From contig CAJHZI010000736.1 in NCBI GenBank assembly GCA_905160935.1, forward strand, positions 377,001-441,000: 64,000 nucleotides of DNA. The letters are read 5' to 3'. The notes beneath the pieces were generated by a model. It was not told the DNA's origin. It saw nothing but the letters and a program-made list of their open reading frames with translations, and made no database searches. The stretch is from Enchytraeus crypticus (taxonomy: Eukaryota > Annelida > Clitellata > Enchytraeida > Enchytraeidae). This document shows, in pieces, positions 46,112-56,292 of this stretch. Each line of letters starts with the position of its first letter. The stretch's first letter is position 1. The position numbers and the translations under genes were made by a program.

Positions 46112-49100
46112 AGATTTAAGAGAGAAAAAGAGAGAAATAAAAGATAGAGAAACAGAGAGGGAGAGAAAAAGAGCTCTAAGAGAGAAAACGAGAGAAATAA
46201 AAGATAGAGAAACAGAGAGTGAGAGAGAGAGAGACAGAAAGAGAGTGAGAGGGAGAGAGCTCTTAGAGAGAAAACAAGAGAAATAAAAGAGAGAAAAACA
46301 GAGAGAGAGAGAGAGAGAGAGAGCAAGAGAGAGACAGAGTAAGAGAGACAGAGTTAGAGAGAGAGAGAGAGAGTTAGGGAGAGAGTGCGAGAGAGAGACA
46401 GAGTAAGAGAGAGTGTGAGAGAGTGAGAGAGAGAGAAAGAGAGAGATGGAACAAGAGTGAGATTGACAGGTCATACTCTATCGCCGAACTTCTCGTAGCA
46501 GAGACGAGCATAGTCGTTGAACCAGTCTACGCTGGGCTCGACCCTGAAGCCTCCCTGGTCCTCCAGGGCCTGAGGCAAGTCCCAGTGGAATATGGTGACG
46601 AAGGGAGTTATACCTGCCGCCAGCAGAGCATCGATGACTCTGTTGTAGTAGTCGACACCTTTCTGGTTGATATTAGCGGTTGTGCCATCAGGCAGTATAC
46701 GAGCCCATGACAAAGAAAAGCGATAGTACTTCGTCTACAGAGAAATAATGCATACAAATATTAGATTAATTCAAACGCGACTGCTTTTGATGATTCAAGA
46801 ACCTTTGAGTAGGCAACTCGAGATAGATGGTTGACTTTAAACATTATGCAGTTAATTAATAGATCTCACGACCTCTCGTTTAGAATATACATGTAGATTA
46901 TAATAAAAAGAGTCTTCGATTTTTAATTATGAGAAATGCGATAATTGAATAGGCCTACTGATTGGTTACTAAAGTTAATAAAATTTGATGGTAAATTCAT
47001 ACTAATGGTAAATTATAAACGCTCAATATTTCGATTAAGTATATTCTTTAACATGACTGATAAACTGGATCACTTCATTTAGATTAATGAGTGTATATAG
47101 CACTTATAACCTGAGATTATATAACTGTAACTTTTTAATATTATAGCGATAAGTCGAATTCATCTAGAATCACCCAGACCTGTGTCGTACTATCAGCTGT
47201 GTCGTACTATCAGCTTTGTCGTACTATTTGCTGTGTCGTACTATCAGCTGTGTCGTACTATCAGCTGTGTCGTACTATCAGCTGTGTCGTACTATCAACT
47301 GTCATCACGCGTACAAATTAAGCAATATAACATTAATAACCAGCAATCAATTGACCTGAGCAGGTATAATCTCATCTTATCATTTGAAGCAGATAAATGC
47401 TGGCATGTATACATTTTTGCACTATGGAATGCAGCGCTTAATTGATGATTGTGATCAGCCTCTATTTCAGTGTTGTAATCAATACCTAGTTAGTAATCAA
47501 TGCGATAGTTAGCAATATTTGTAAAACTTACTCCAAGTCCTTTGATTAGTTTGATATCCTCGTCCAGCCTGTGATAGCTATCACAGGCAACGTCTCCCGT
47601 ATCTCCTCCAAATATCTTTCCAGGTGTGTGACTAAACGTGTCCCATATGTTCACTCCTTTGCCTAAACGTTACAATTACTCTAATCAAAGGTTCTGCAAT
47701 CTAATATACTGCAACGCTATCGTTAGCATTGCAGCTTGCAGGCTAGTAGTTGCAAGGTAGAATAAAACTGGAAAGGATAGATATAATATTTGCCATTTTG
47801 AGAGATTACATACAGATTACAGATGTAACAGATGCTGTTACATGTTTGCATAGATAGGCCAAACTTTATACGCGTGTGTTTAAGGAAGTTTGTGAGGCTC
47901 CCCAAGAATTGTTGTTGTGTCTAAATAAACTTTATGTGTTTGTTTATTATGATCCTTGGAACACATTTCACGCGAAAAACTCGAGCAATGATATCACTGA
48001 ACGGTCAACATTAATGCTTTATTATGATTTGAAGGCTTTGTCAAATGTGAACCTTATGCCACTTTCAGTTGATTGATAGTAAATAAGTATATAAGTGCAT
48101 AATACATTTTCAGCGTGCACGACAATAGCTATATAACATGTACGCTCTGTGGTTAAAATGAGGGGGTGGGACGCAGGGGAACTTAGTTCCACTAGCTCTT
48201 ATTTTGTGTGAGGCGCATTCCCTGGTAAGGCCCATATTAGATATTATAATAATAATAAAGGTTTAACGTCCGTATCCTCATCCAGGGATAATGTCAGGGA
48301 CGTCCCCAACAGCACACATCACTACAGATCAATTCACCCAGACCAATCTGCAAAAGAAATGTGCTGAGGAGAAGTAAGGTCCTAAACGAAAGCCAGTCCG
48401 GTGATCAAAAATGGTCAGGGTAGATTGATTATGTCTACGGTGGGAAAAGGTAAGTCTTAAGCTTGCTAGAGAATGTTGAAAGAGAAGAACAAGAGCGAAG
48501 ATTAGCAGGTAAAGAGTTCCAGATTGTGGGTGCTGCGTAAGAAAAAGAACGTCTGCCCAATGATGTGAGAATATTTGGCACAGAGAGAAGATTAGCATCG
48601 GTGGAACGAAGTGAACGTGAGGGACGATAAGGAAGAAGAATTTCAGATAAGTAAGAAGGCTTGCCAAATCGCAGAGTTTTAAAAGTTAATAGAGCTATTT
48701 ATTATGAGATCTGTAAATATATTACAGGGGTCCAAAATATTCTGATCGTCCACTAGCTCACAATTTGAAATGTTAACCACTGTGTACTCGATAGTGCGAA
48801 TGGACGGACGGATGCTATAGGTTTTGTAGGAATGGACGGACGGACGCTAGGTTTTGTAGGAATGGACGGACGGACGCTAGGTTTTGTAGGAATGGACGGA
48901 CGGACACTAGGTTTTGTAGGTCTATACAGAAACACAAGCCTGCGGCCAGACTGCGTCAACTGTAAGTTCGATTGCAAATATCTTTAAATCGTATGAAGTC
49001 AACGAAGTGTTTAAAATTTGTTAAAATAATATTTCGCTAGACTTTAATAACAAATTGAAAGAAATAAAATCTGTTGTGCTAGCAAGCAAGTGTGCCACTG

Positions 49101-50299
49101 GAGGTGTTCCCTCTTTCATGTATCTAATTCTAAACTCCCCCCCCCATTTAGAAAATTTTCGAGAACAGCACACGATAGTTGTCTCAAGCTCGAGAAATGT
49201 AAAGGTTAAGTAATCGACAAGTGAATCGATCAATATATACATGTGGTTGTAGGCTCACTGGTTGATAATGGGTAGCTGCCTTATAATGGTAATTAATTAA
49301 TCAGATTAATTAGGCATCGCAAATTAAGTAGACAGTGCTCAGTAATAATAGTCAACAATCTGATACAGGCGAGCTAGTAGATCTTGGCTCAGTACTGAAA
49401 CAGGCATGGCTCGTGTCCCGATAGAGTGCGAGATTTCTTGAGATATCATGAGATTTCACGAGATTTCATGAGATCTCATGAAACCTCATGAGATTCCATG
49501 AGATTTCATAAGATTTATTGAGATTTCACTAGATAGAACTTCTTATGCGAATGAAAAGAGCTCAGATCAGAAAATCCAGAAGAAAGCACAAGGATAAATA
49601 CGATGAACACGACGATGTGGATTTTATTCCATTACAGCTGAGTAGCATATGGACATATATAACCGGAACTGCATCCCCAGAATGATTTTCTGCTTCATCG
49701 CTTTATTATTATCACGAAACAGTAGATGGAAAGAAAAATGAAGCTTAATTTCTTTCCAAATAAAATCTAAAACCTTCATCTCATTCTTTAGTGTTTGAAC
49801 CAGGAGGTAATTTAGATCTATTAGCCCGGTTCCTATATAATTATGGAATCACAGTTCCGATTAGCTGAGTGGCTGGAAGCATAAATTTCGACTGCTGTTT
49901 AGGATATGAGGATAAAACGGACGTTAACATAGAGTTTTAAAGATATACGTTCCATTTCTGTTCCTTGATCAAGCTCGCAGACACAATATGATATCGAATG
50001 TACTAGTGCCGTGCTAATTATCAACAAAATGTGTAAGGATGCTAATGAAAGTTTCAACGAATCTGTGCTTAAGTCGTATATTATTAGCTGTCGAAATTAA
50101 ATCATTATGTTTCAAAATCTCACGTGTACTGGCCTGCTAAGCCTGATAAATTTCAAAAATTAGAAATTAGTGGAGTGAACAAACCGTCTTCATTCCATGC
50201 CCCCTCTATCTGATAGGAGGCGGTGGCTGTACTCCAGGCAAAACCTTCCGGGAACACTCCGTGCAGGAAATCATCGCGACCTAGCTCGACTGTACTCAT
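41685..50299 (-). CDS. GH1 family beta-glucosidase, complete, probably cytosolic
   Basis: Nine exons give an unbroken 486-residue protein: 50299-50185, 47662-47532, 46734-46477, 46030-45847, 44736-44655, 44021-43861, 43421-43292, 42868-42684 and 41899-41685. It begins [20 protein letters not shown] with no signal peptide and then [17 protein letters not shown], typical of glycoside hydrolase family 1. The acid/base Glu is in WITFNET (about E177; the usual NEP is NET here). The nucleophile Glu is in YITENGTSD (about E387). Other landmarks are [22 protein letters not shown] and [12 protein letters not shown] near the end. It should hydrolyse beta-D-glucosides or galactosides with retention, like cytosolic GBA3 or a single lactase unit. 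Length is normal for one GH1 domain. All phases match. Introns hold repeats; intron 3 is almost wholly GA/CT repeat. Confidence 0.95.
41925..42047 (-). mobile_element. SINE-1 in GH1 intron 8
   Basis: The copy has a small deletion near the tail (AAGCTAAGTCAG). It starts only about 25 bp upstream (in transcript sense) of the last GH1 exon. Confidence 0.8.
43145..43272 (+). mobile_element. SINE-1 in GH1 intron 7
   Basis: It is full length on the plus strand with B box GGTTTAAATCC and tail GAAACTACGTTAACCTTATC. It is antisense to the host gene and ends about 20 bp from the donor of exon 7. Confidence 0.8.
46070..46460. repeat. GA/CT repeat filling GH1 intron 3
   Basis: Nearly the whole intron (46031-46476) is GAGA with periodic AAAGAGAAATAAAAGA interruptions. 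In the transcript it is CU-rich, an extended polypyrimidine stretch. Open frames on both strands here are repeat artefacts. Confidence 0.95.
47178..47300. repeat. 17-bp minisatellite, 7 copies, GH1 intron 1
   Basis: The unit is GTGTCGTACTATCAGCT, almost unchanged in seven copies. Confidence 0.9.
48241..48690 (-). mobile_element. LINE-1 family: 3' end of a non-LTR retrotransposon
   Basis: On the minus strand 48667-48435 encodes the reverse-transcriptase C terminus ([19 protein letters not shown], then [20 protein letters not shown] and KLKTYLFP) with a stop. This signature is common in CR1/L2-type LINEs. The 3' UTR ends CCCTGGATGAGG-ATACGGACGTTAAACC and an ATT-repeat tail. The element is 5'-truncated and sits in GH1 intron 1. 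Confidence 0.85.
48796..48925. repeat. 30-bp minisatellite, 4 copies, GH1 intron 1
   Basis: The unit has AATGGACGGACGGACGCTAG followed by GTTTTGTAGG. Three of the four copies are nearly identical. Confidence 0.9.
49430..49540. repeat. 10-bp minisatellite
   Basis: About ten copies of GAGATTTCAT-like units occur. Confidence 0.8.
49860..49937 (+). mobile_element. Short tRNA-like SINE with LINE-1-type tail
   Basis: The A-box-like TAGCTGAGTGG is followed, after a deletion, by GAGGATAAAACGGACGTTAAC, the LINE-1 tail. It is in GH1 intron 1. Confidence 0.45.
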
Positions 50300-50777
50300 C
50301 TTTACTGTCCAGCTACAATCACAAACCAATCAATAACTTTTGCAATTCCATTTTGGACAACGTTTAGTCACAAATAACCCGAGTTTCTAAATCGCTGGCC
50401 GAAAGTCCTTTGATATTATTCGACCTTTCGCCTATAGTTTATTGTCTATGTAATAACCAAGTAATCGTTTGATCAGCAACCTAGATCTAATATGCATCAA
50501 ATGTTATTCCGAGATAGCAACTATTCCACTATTAATTAATTGTTCTCTATACTAGGTATAATTGATGGGAGATGCTGCATGGGCACGGTAAGTTCACTGA
50601 TTTTCATCGTACTCTCCTAAACTCAGGATCTCAAGGAGCCAACAGGTCCAAAAGATTAGTGGAGATGGTTGATACCATGCAAGTACGCAGAGAAATAAGC
50701 GTTTCAAAATCAACTTATGTTATATAGAAATTTATATAAAAACATATAAATTCAAAATAAACTTAAAAATAGACATA

Positions 50778-52170
50778 TACGACAGACATTCCAAAAGCAA
50801 CGGGACTACTCTTTTAAAAAATTCCCACCAGAAGTAAAAATCTAATGTTGGGTAGAATATTCTAGCTCTTATGTATGATGTTTATCAAAAGTAGCACTAT
50901 TATTTACATTACCTTGGATAGTGACATCGCTACGATGCATTGCGTGTCTAGCCTGTATGACACTATTGGCCGCGCCATCTTATTGACAACAACAACTGAC
51001 AACAACAACTGACAACAACAACTGACAACAATAACTGATAGCAACAACTGACAACAACAACTGACAGCAACAACTGACAACAACAACTGACAGCAACAAC
51101 TGGTAACAACAACTGACAGCAATAACTGACAGCAACAACTGACAACAACAACGGACAACAACAACTGACAACAACAAGAGGCACAGCAACTGCCAAGACC
51201 TTTTCGAACGGTACGACAAAACGGATTAATTTCTACGCTGTGTATTAACTGGCAATGAGACCTGGATACATCAGTTTGCATCAGAATATAAACAGCATTG
51301 AGCGCTGAAGACATAAAAATCAATAATAAATTAATAAACAGAGCTGAAGACTTAATAAATCTCCCCCACCGCGGAAGTTTATGGCCGCAACAGTTTTCTG
51401 GAATGCTTCAGAGGTAGGCCTATTGGTCGTTGGTCTCCTCGCGTTGGACAGATATTCAATGGCGATCGATACATTGCAACGCTTATTGAAATCAGCTCAG
51501 ATATCGGGAGAAAATTCGTTCATAAAATCCAAAAGTGACTTTCTGCGACGATATCCTGCGGAGTGGCGGATATCGTTCCTTCAGAATATTGGCTATAAGA
51601 GTTGAAGCGTAACATTCGTAGGAATGGGCGAGTTTACGTGACGACCAACTTCTGCTCCTTCATTACAACGTAAGTCATTCTGCTCACCGTGACCTCACCG
51701 TGACCTCATTCTGTTCACCATGACCTCACCATGACCTCATTCTGCTCGTCTTACGCCGCACGCTCGAGGTAATACAGAAGCTTTGTTGGACGCACTAAGC
51801 TGCCACTTCCGCCATGCAGTCCACATCTAGCACCATCAGACTTTGTTCATCATGGATCAAGAAAGGACTGAAAGGAAAACGCTATGCCAACATCACCGGT
51901 GTACAGAGAGCCGGTAACTCTTGATTGAGACAGCTGCCAACTGAGTTCTGTCAGAGGGCATCATTAATTTGGTGCCATGCTGGCATGAAAGCATTGCTGT
52001 TAAATTAAGTCGAAAAAAGTAGGCACGCACATTTAGGTCATGTAAGTCGAACATATAGGAAGATGTAGGTCGAACATATAGGCACGCATTTCTGACAAGT
52101 TTTATTTTATTATGACTTCTCGCAATTTTATAATCAAGTCAGTCTCGTTACTTTCGGAACGTCCCTCGTA
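50778..52170 (+). mobile_element. Decayed mariner-like element
   Basis: The ends match as inverted repeats: TACGACAGACATTCCAAAAG on the left and the complement of TACGAGGGACGTTCCGAAAG on the right. Both are flanked by TA, the Tc1/mariner target. Inside, ATVFWNASEV (about 51384) and, across frameshifts, PHLAPSDF and GIINLVPCWH resemble mariner transposase motifs. Stops, frameshifts and a 13-bp minisatellite (50988-51185) interrupt the gene, so it cannot make transposase. It lies upstream of the GH1 gene. Confidence 0.8.
50988..51185. repeat. 13-bp minisatellite inside the mariner relic
   Basis: About 14 copies of TGACAACAACAAC occur with small changes (AGCAACAAC, ATAAC). Long open frames across it are an effect of the repeat. 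Confidence 0.9.
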
Positions 52171-53615
52171 TAAAAAAGTAACTTAATAAAATTACATTTT
52201 TACTAAAAATGTAAAACATTCAAAATAAACTTATTTCATACAGCTAAAAGTTTATCTATATCTAATTGTTAAAGACATAAGCTTATATAAAATACCGAAA
52301 AAGTACATCAATCTACAACCTCAGTGGTTGCAAGGGTTATAATGCGTTGGTGCGCTATAAGTTAAGCTACATATTAAATATTGAGCTTGCAAATGTCAAA
52401 CATCTGCAAGCTCAATTCTTGCATTAAAAATTGCAATCATTGCAGTTTTTGAACTATTTGCAATCATTCAAATTCTAATATCGTACAGAGAGCGAAACAC
52501 ATAGAGACATATAATAGACTTTCTGTCAACCTACCTGGTATGGTATCTAAATTCAGTCCTTTCCTCTAATGGTTATAGTTACTCAACTGCATAATCGTCG
52601 AGAGTATGTTATCTGCTGTAGACAACTAATATCATAACGCTATCAGTCAGCTACGTGCTCTGAGGGCGCTAGGGCAGCACGTGCTGGTCGCCTGTACGTA
52701 TGTTAGAATGCTTAAGTGCTTCTGCAATATACAGTACATAAAACTCCTAAAACTACAAGACAGAAAGCTGAAGCCTACTCTCTGAAAACATATACTAATT
52801 GCTATTGATTGCTTGCATATGAAGCTGATTCGTTTTAAAAGATGTGTTCTGATCAACAGGGGTGGATCCAGGAATTTTGTAAGGGGGGGGGCCCGACATT
52901 TTTTTGAGAGTACATTTTTTGCTTCTTCGGGACATGTGACGCAGCCAGACAAATTTCTGTGGGGGTGCTCAAAATTTGTTCACTACTGCGTTCGGCTCAT
53001 AGAGTGAGTGAATCCCCGTACCTTACCCCCCCCCCCTCATACTCGTCAGGGGAAAACCTAAAATCCTACATTTGTTTGGAAAAGTAGGTTAATTTTTCAC
53101 CTCTGAAGAAACATTGCAGATCTCGACGAATTGCAAAATTGACTTAATTTTGGCGGTGGGGGTAGGGTGCGTAAGCCCCTTCCAACCAAGGCTGTTTGCA
53201 CCACTGATACGGGATAGAGTTCATATTTTTTACTTACACCGTTTTTTCCTCTAATGCAGTGGTTATGCATTGGTTCAAGTGAAAATTGAAAGCTAGTGAA
53301 ACGGTCAACACTGGTTTGGACCCCCTTCCATTATACAGTGCTCCTAGTATATCCTAGAAAAAAATCGTGCTATTGGAACTGAGTTCCCTATCTTCCTCTA
53401 ATGCAGTGGTTATGCATTGGTTCAAGTGAAAATTGAAAGCTAGTGAAACGGTCAACACTGGTTTGGACCCCCTTCCATTATACAGTGCTCCTAGTATATC
53501 CTAGAAAAAAATCGAGCTATTGGAACTGAGTTCCCTATCGTACTCCCCTCGACCCCCCTCCTAACCACCTCCATTATTAACATATTTTCACATCGAAATT
53601 GCCAAAGAAACAATG

Positions 53616-53716
53616 AAAATATACCCTGTCTTACCCTCCCCGGGCCGCCATAACCACCTCCATTACTAATGGAGGTGGTTATGGCGGCCCGGGGAGGGTA
53701 AGACAGGGTATATTTT
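53616..53716. repeat. Perfect palindrome, 50-bp arms
   Basis: The arms are exact inverted copies around a single central base (53666). It abuts the next palindrome without a gap. The inner sequence (AACCACCTCCATTA) is shared by both. Confidence 0.9.
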
Positions 53717-53983
53717 AAACGGTCAACACTGGTTTGAACCCCCTTCAATTATACAGTGCTCCTAGTATATCCTAGAAAAAAATCGTGCTATTGGAACTGA
53801 GTTCCCTGTCGTACCCCGCCCCCAGGTCCCCACCTAACCACCTCCATTACTAATGGAGGTGGTTAGGTGGGGACCTGGGGGCGGGGTACGACAGGGAACT
53901 CAGTTCCAATAGCACGATTTTTTTCTAGGATATACTAGGAGCACTGTATAATTGAAGGGGGTTCAAACCAGTGTTGACCGTTT
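53717..53983. repeat. Perfect palindrome, 133-bp arms
   Basis: Reading outward from 53850, the arms are identical inverted copies with no mismatch that I can see. Such structures are unstable in cloning and replication, so this is either very recent or an assembly effect. Confidence 0.9.
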
Positions 53984-54919
53984 CACTAGCTTTCAATTTT
54001 CACTTGAACCAATGCATAACCACTGCATTAGAGGAAAAAACGGTGTAAGTAAAAAATATGAACTCTATCCCGTATCAGTGGTGCAAACAGCCTTGGTTGG
54101 AAGGGGCTTACGCACCCTACCCCCACCGCCAAAATTAAGTCAATTTTGCAATTCGTCGAGATCTGCAATGTTTCTTCAGAGGTGAAAAATTAACCTACTT
54201 TTCCAAACAAATGTAGGATTTTAGATTTTCCCCTGACGAGTATGAGGGGGGGGGGGGGGTAAGGTATGGGGATTCACTCACTCTATGAGCCGAACGTAGT
54301 AGTGAACAAATTTTGAGCACCCCCACAGAAATTTGTCTGGTTGCGTCACATGTCCGAAGAAAGCAAAAAAATGTACTCTCAAAAAACATTTCGGGCCACT
54401 CCCTTACAAAATTCCTGAATCCGCCCCTGTCCATTACTAACATATTTTCACATCGAAATTGCCATAGTAACAATAAAAATATAGTTTACAAAATTTTATC
54501 GGCGGTCCTAAGGGGGGGGGGGGGGGCGGGCCCCCTGGGCCCACCCTGGATCCGCCACTGTTTATCAAATATTTTAAATAAACTTATTTAACACCAAGAA
54601 TTGCAATGCAAGTTTCAGTGATATTAGGAATCTATGACTTATTAGTTATAGGTGATTTTGAGAGCAGTTTAGTCTTGCAATTAGCGAAATTCTAAGAATA
54701 TCGTATAGAGACAATTAAGCGTAGGTCCACAATAAATTAGTTACCGCAAGCTTGACTGCAGATGATTAGAATCCCAAATACACACATAGCCTACATGGGC
54801 ATAGCCTACACAAACATTTTAAGCACGCAAACCAATCGGTCCGCATACCGACACAAAACAGGTACTAAAAATTATCCAATACTTAACTAACCAATTCTTG
54901 AAAACATTCTCTGCAAGTA

Positions 54920-55290
54920 AGACTTACGTAGAGTGGACGGAAGAGCATCCCAGATTTTGCCAAGCAGCGTGCTGGAAAGAGCAATTAGACAGCTAAAGAT
55001 ATGGAGAGAGTTTGCCCGTTCAGTTTTAGCGGCTGCTTAGATGTTTCAAGCAGAGACAATTCAGTCTTAGATGAGTTAAGTGCTACGAAATCAGCAGACT
55101 TCCGGTTGGATGTATAGCCTGAAAAGATTTGTTGCAGGAGGGTTACATGTACATGTAATTCAGCGTCAGAATAGTATTGGGTTAAAATCTCATCATCACA
55201 TACATGTAGTTCTCGATCAAGACAATTAGAAGAGCCTAGGGAGCCTAAAGGTGTGATATAGAGTTTGAATAGGTTAGGCCCATAGGCCTA
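54920..55290 (-). mobile_element. Degenerate reverse-transcriptase fragment
   Basis: With frameshifts, the minus strand gives LFKLYITPLG, then LNSSKTELSLLETSKQPLK, which resembles the LNP.KTE.LLIG region of CR1/L2-type reverse transcriptases. Stops are present. It may belong to the LINE-1 family. Confidence 0.5.
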
Positions 55291-56292
55291 TATAGGACCA
55301 TGAATAGAGCCTTAGCTGTGACATATCAGTGGTACTTGAGGTGAAAAAAAAAAAAAAAAACTGTAACCTACTCTTTCATTTTCACACTTAAGGAATCATT
55401 CGTAAGATAGGAAGTAAATCAATCCAGCAAGAACGCTTCCACGAAAGAATCTCAAATGCATAATCAAATCGAAAAGCAAGCCTATGGGCTATTACTACAG
55501 TGTAGGAATAGGTGTTACAGAATGCGAATTTAGCATTGAAGTATGAATTTGGATCTCTATCGACTCAGGAATATAATTATTAATTAAAAATTACAGAATT
55601 TAATGTCGATCTTTCGTGATTTTCGAAACTTTAAAAAGAAGAGCTAAGTATTGCTTTGGTTTCTTGTTTACAACTTTATTGTTTATTTACGTAAAGGTGA
55701 AGGCTGGGTTTGTGTTGTCGTCTCATCAACTGATAATTAGGACTTGAGTGAGGATTTGTGAACCGGTTAATATTTATATTATATAATGATTCTGGGTCTT
55801 CAATATTCGTAATGTTATTGAGCGATATTAATGTGAAGAGAACCGATAATCGTGAAATAGATTGTTGCTTATACTTGGTTTGGTTTCTAGTTTTTTGTCT
55901 ACTGTGTAATATTTAGACCAATTTTATTCGCTTAAATACTAGAGTGATTTTAATATGTTCGATAGTGTCATTAAGGGTGTTGCATTATGTCATTGCAAAA
56001 TCTTTCTTTTTTAAATTTATGCTAAGATGGTATTTGATCCATTTAGCCATTAAAAACTTATTGAAATCTTAAACCATGCTGCCTACCATCATACCATGGT
56101 ACTTTGCAGTTATTTGATTTATGTATTTCAGTTGGCTAATATATTTTGCATTAGGTTTTAAAGTTCTCGAAGTATATTTCTTTTAAACATATTCCTGTGT
56201 AATGATATATTTTGTCTATATTTTTTATTACATTTAGTTGTTGTTTTATAGATTCTACAAGACTTTATCTAACCAGCAGTAAAGTCGTTGCA

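Larger units (their letters stand above)
52857..54560 (+). mobile_element. hAT-like element, copy 2, rearranged with palindromes
   Basis: The ends CAGGGGTGGATCCAGG and CCTGGATCCGCCACTG match copy 1. The flanks TGATCAA and TTATCAA suggest an imperfect duplication. Positions 53985-54430 are an inverted copy of about 52857-53320, and a 125-146 bp segment is repeated directly (53246 and 53393). Two perfect palindromes lie in the middle (listed separately). No gene is seen. Confidence 0.7.

Noticed and set aside
46055-46474. Long Ser/Leu-rich frames in the GA/CT repeat
   Set aside because: They are products of a dinucleotide repeat inside an intron.
48329-48667. 112-codon frame on the minus strand
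   Set aside because: It is the wrong frame of a retrotransposon; the neighbouring frame gives the reverse-transcriptase C terminus.
48796-48925. CRISPR-like array
   Set aside because: The repeats are tandem without unique spacers, in a eukaryotic intron; it is a minisatellite.
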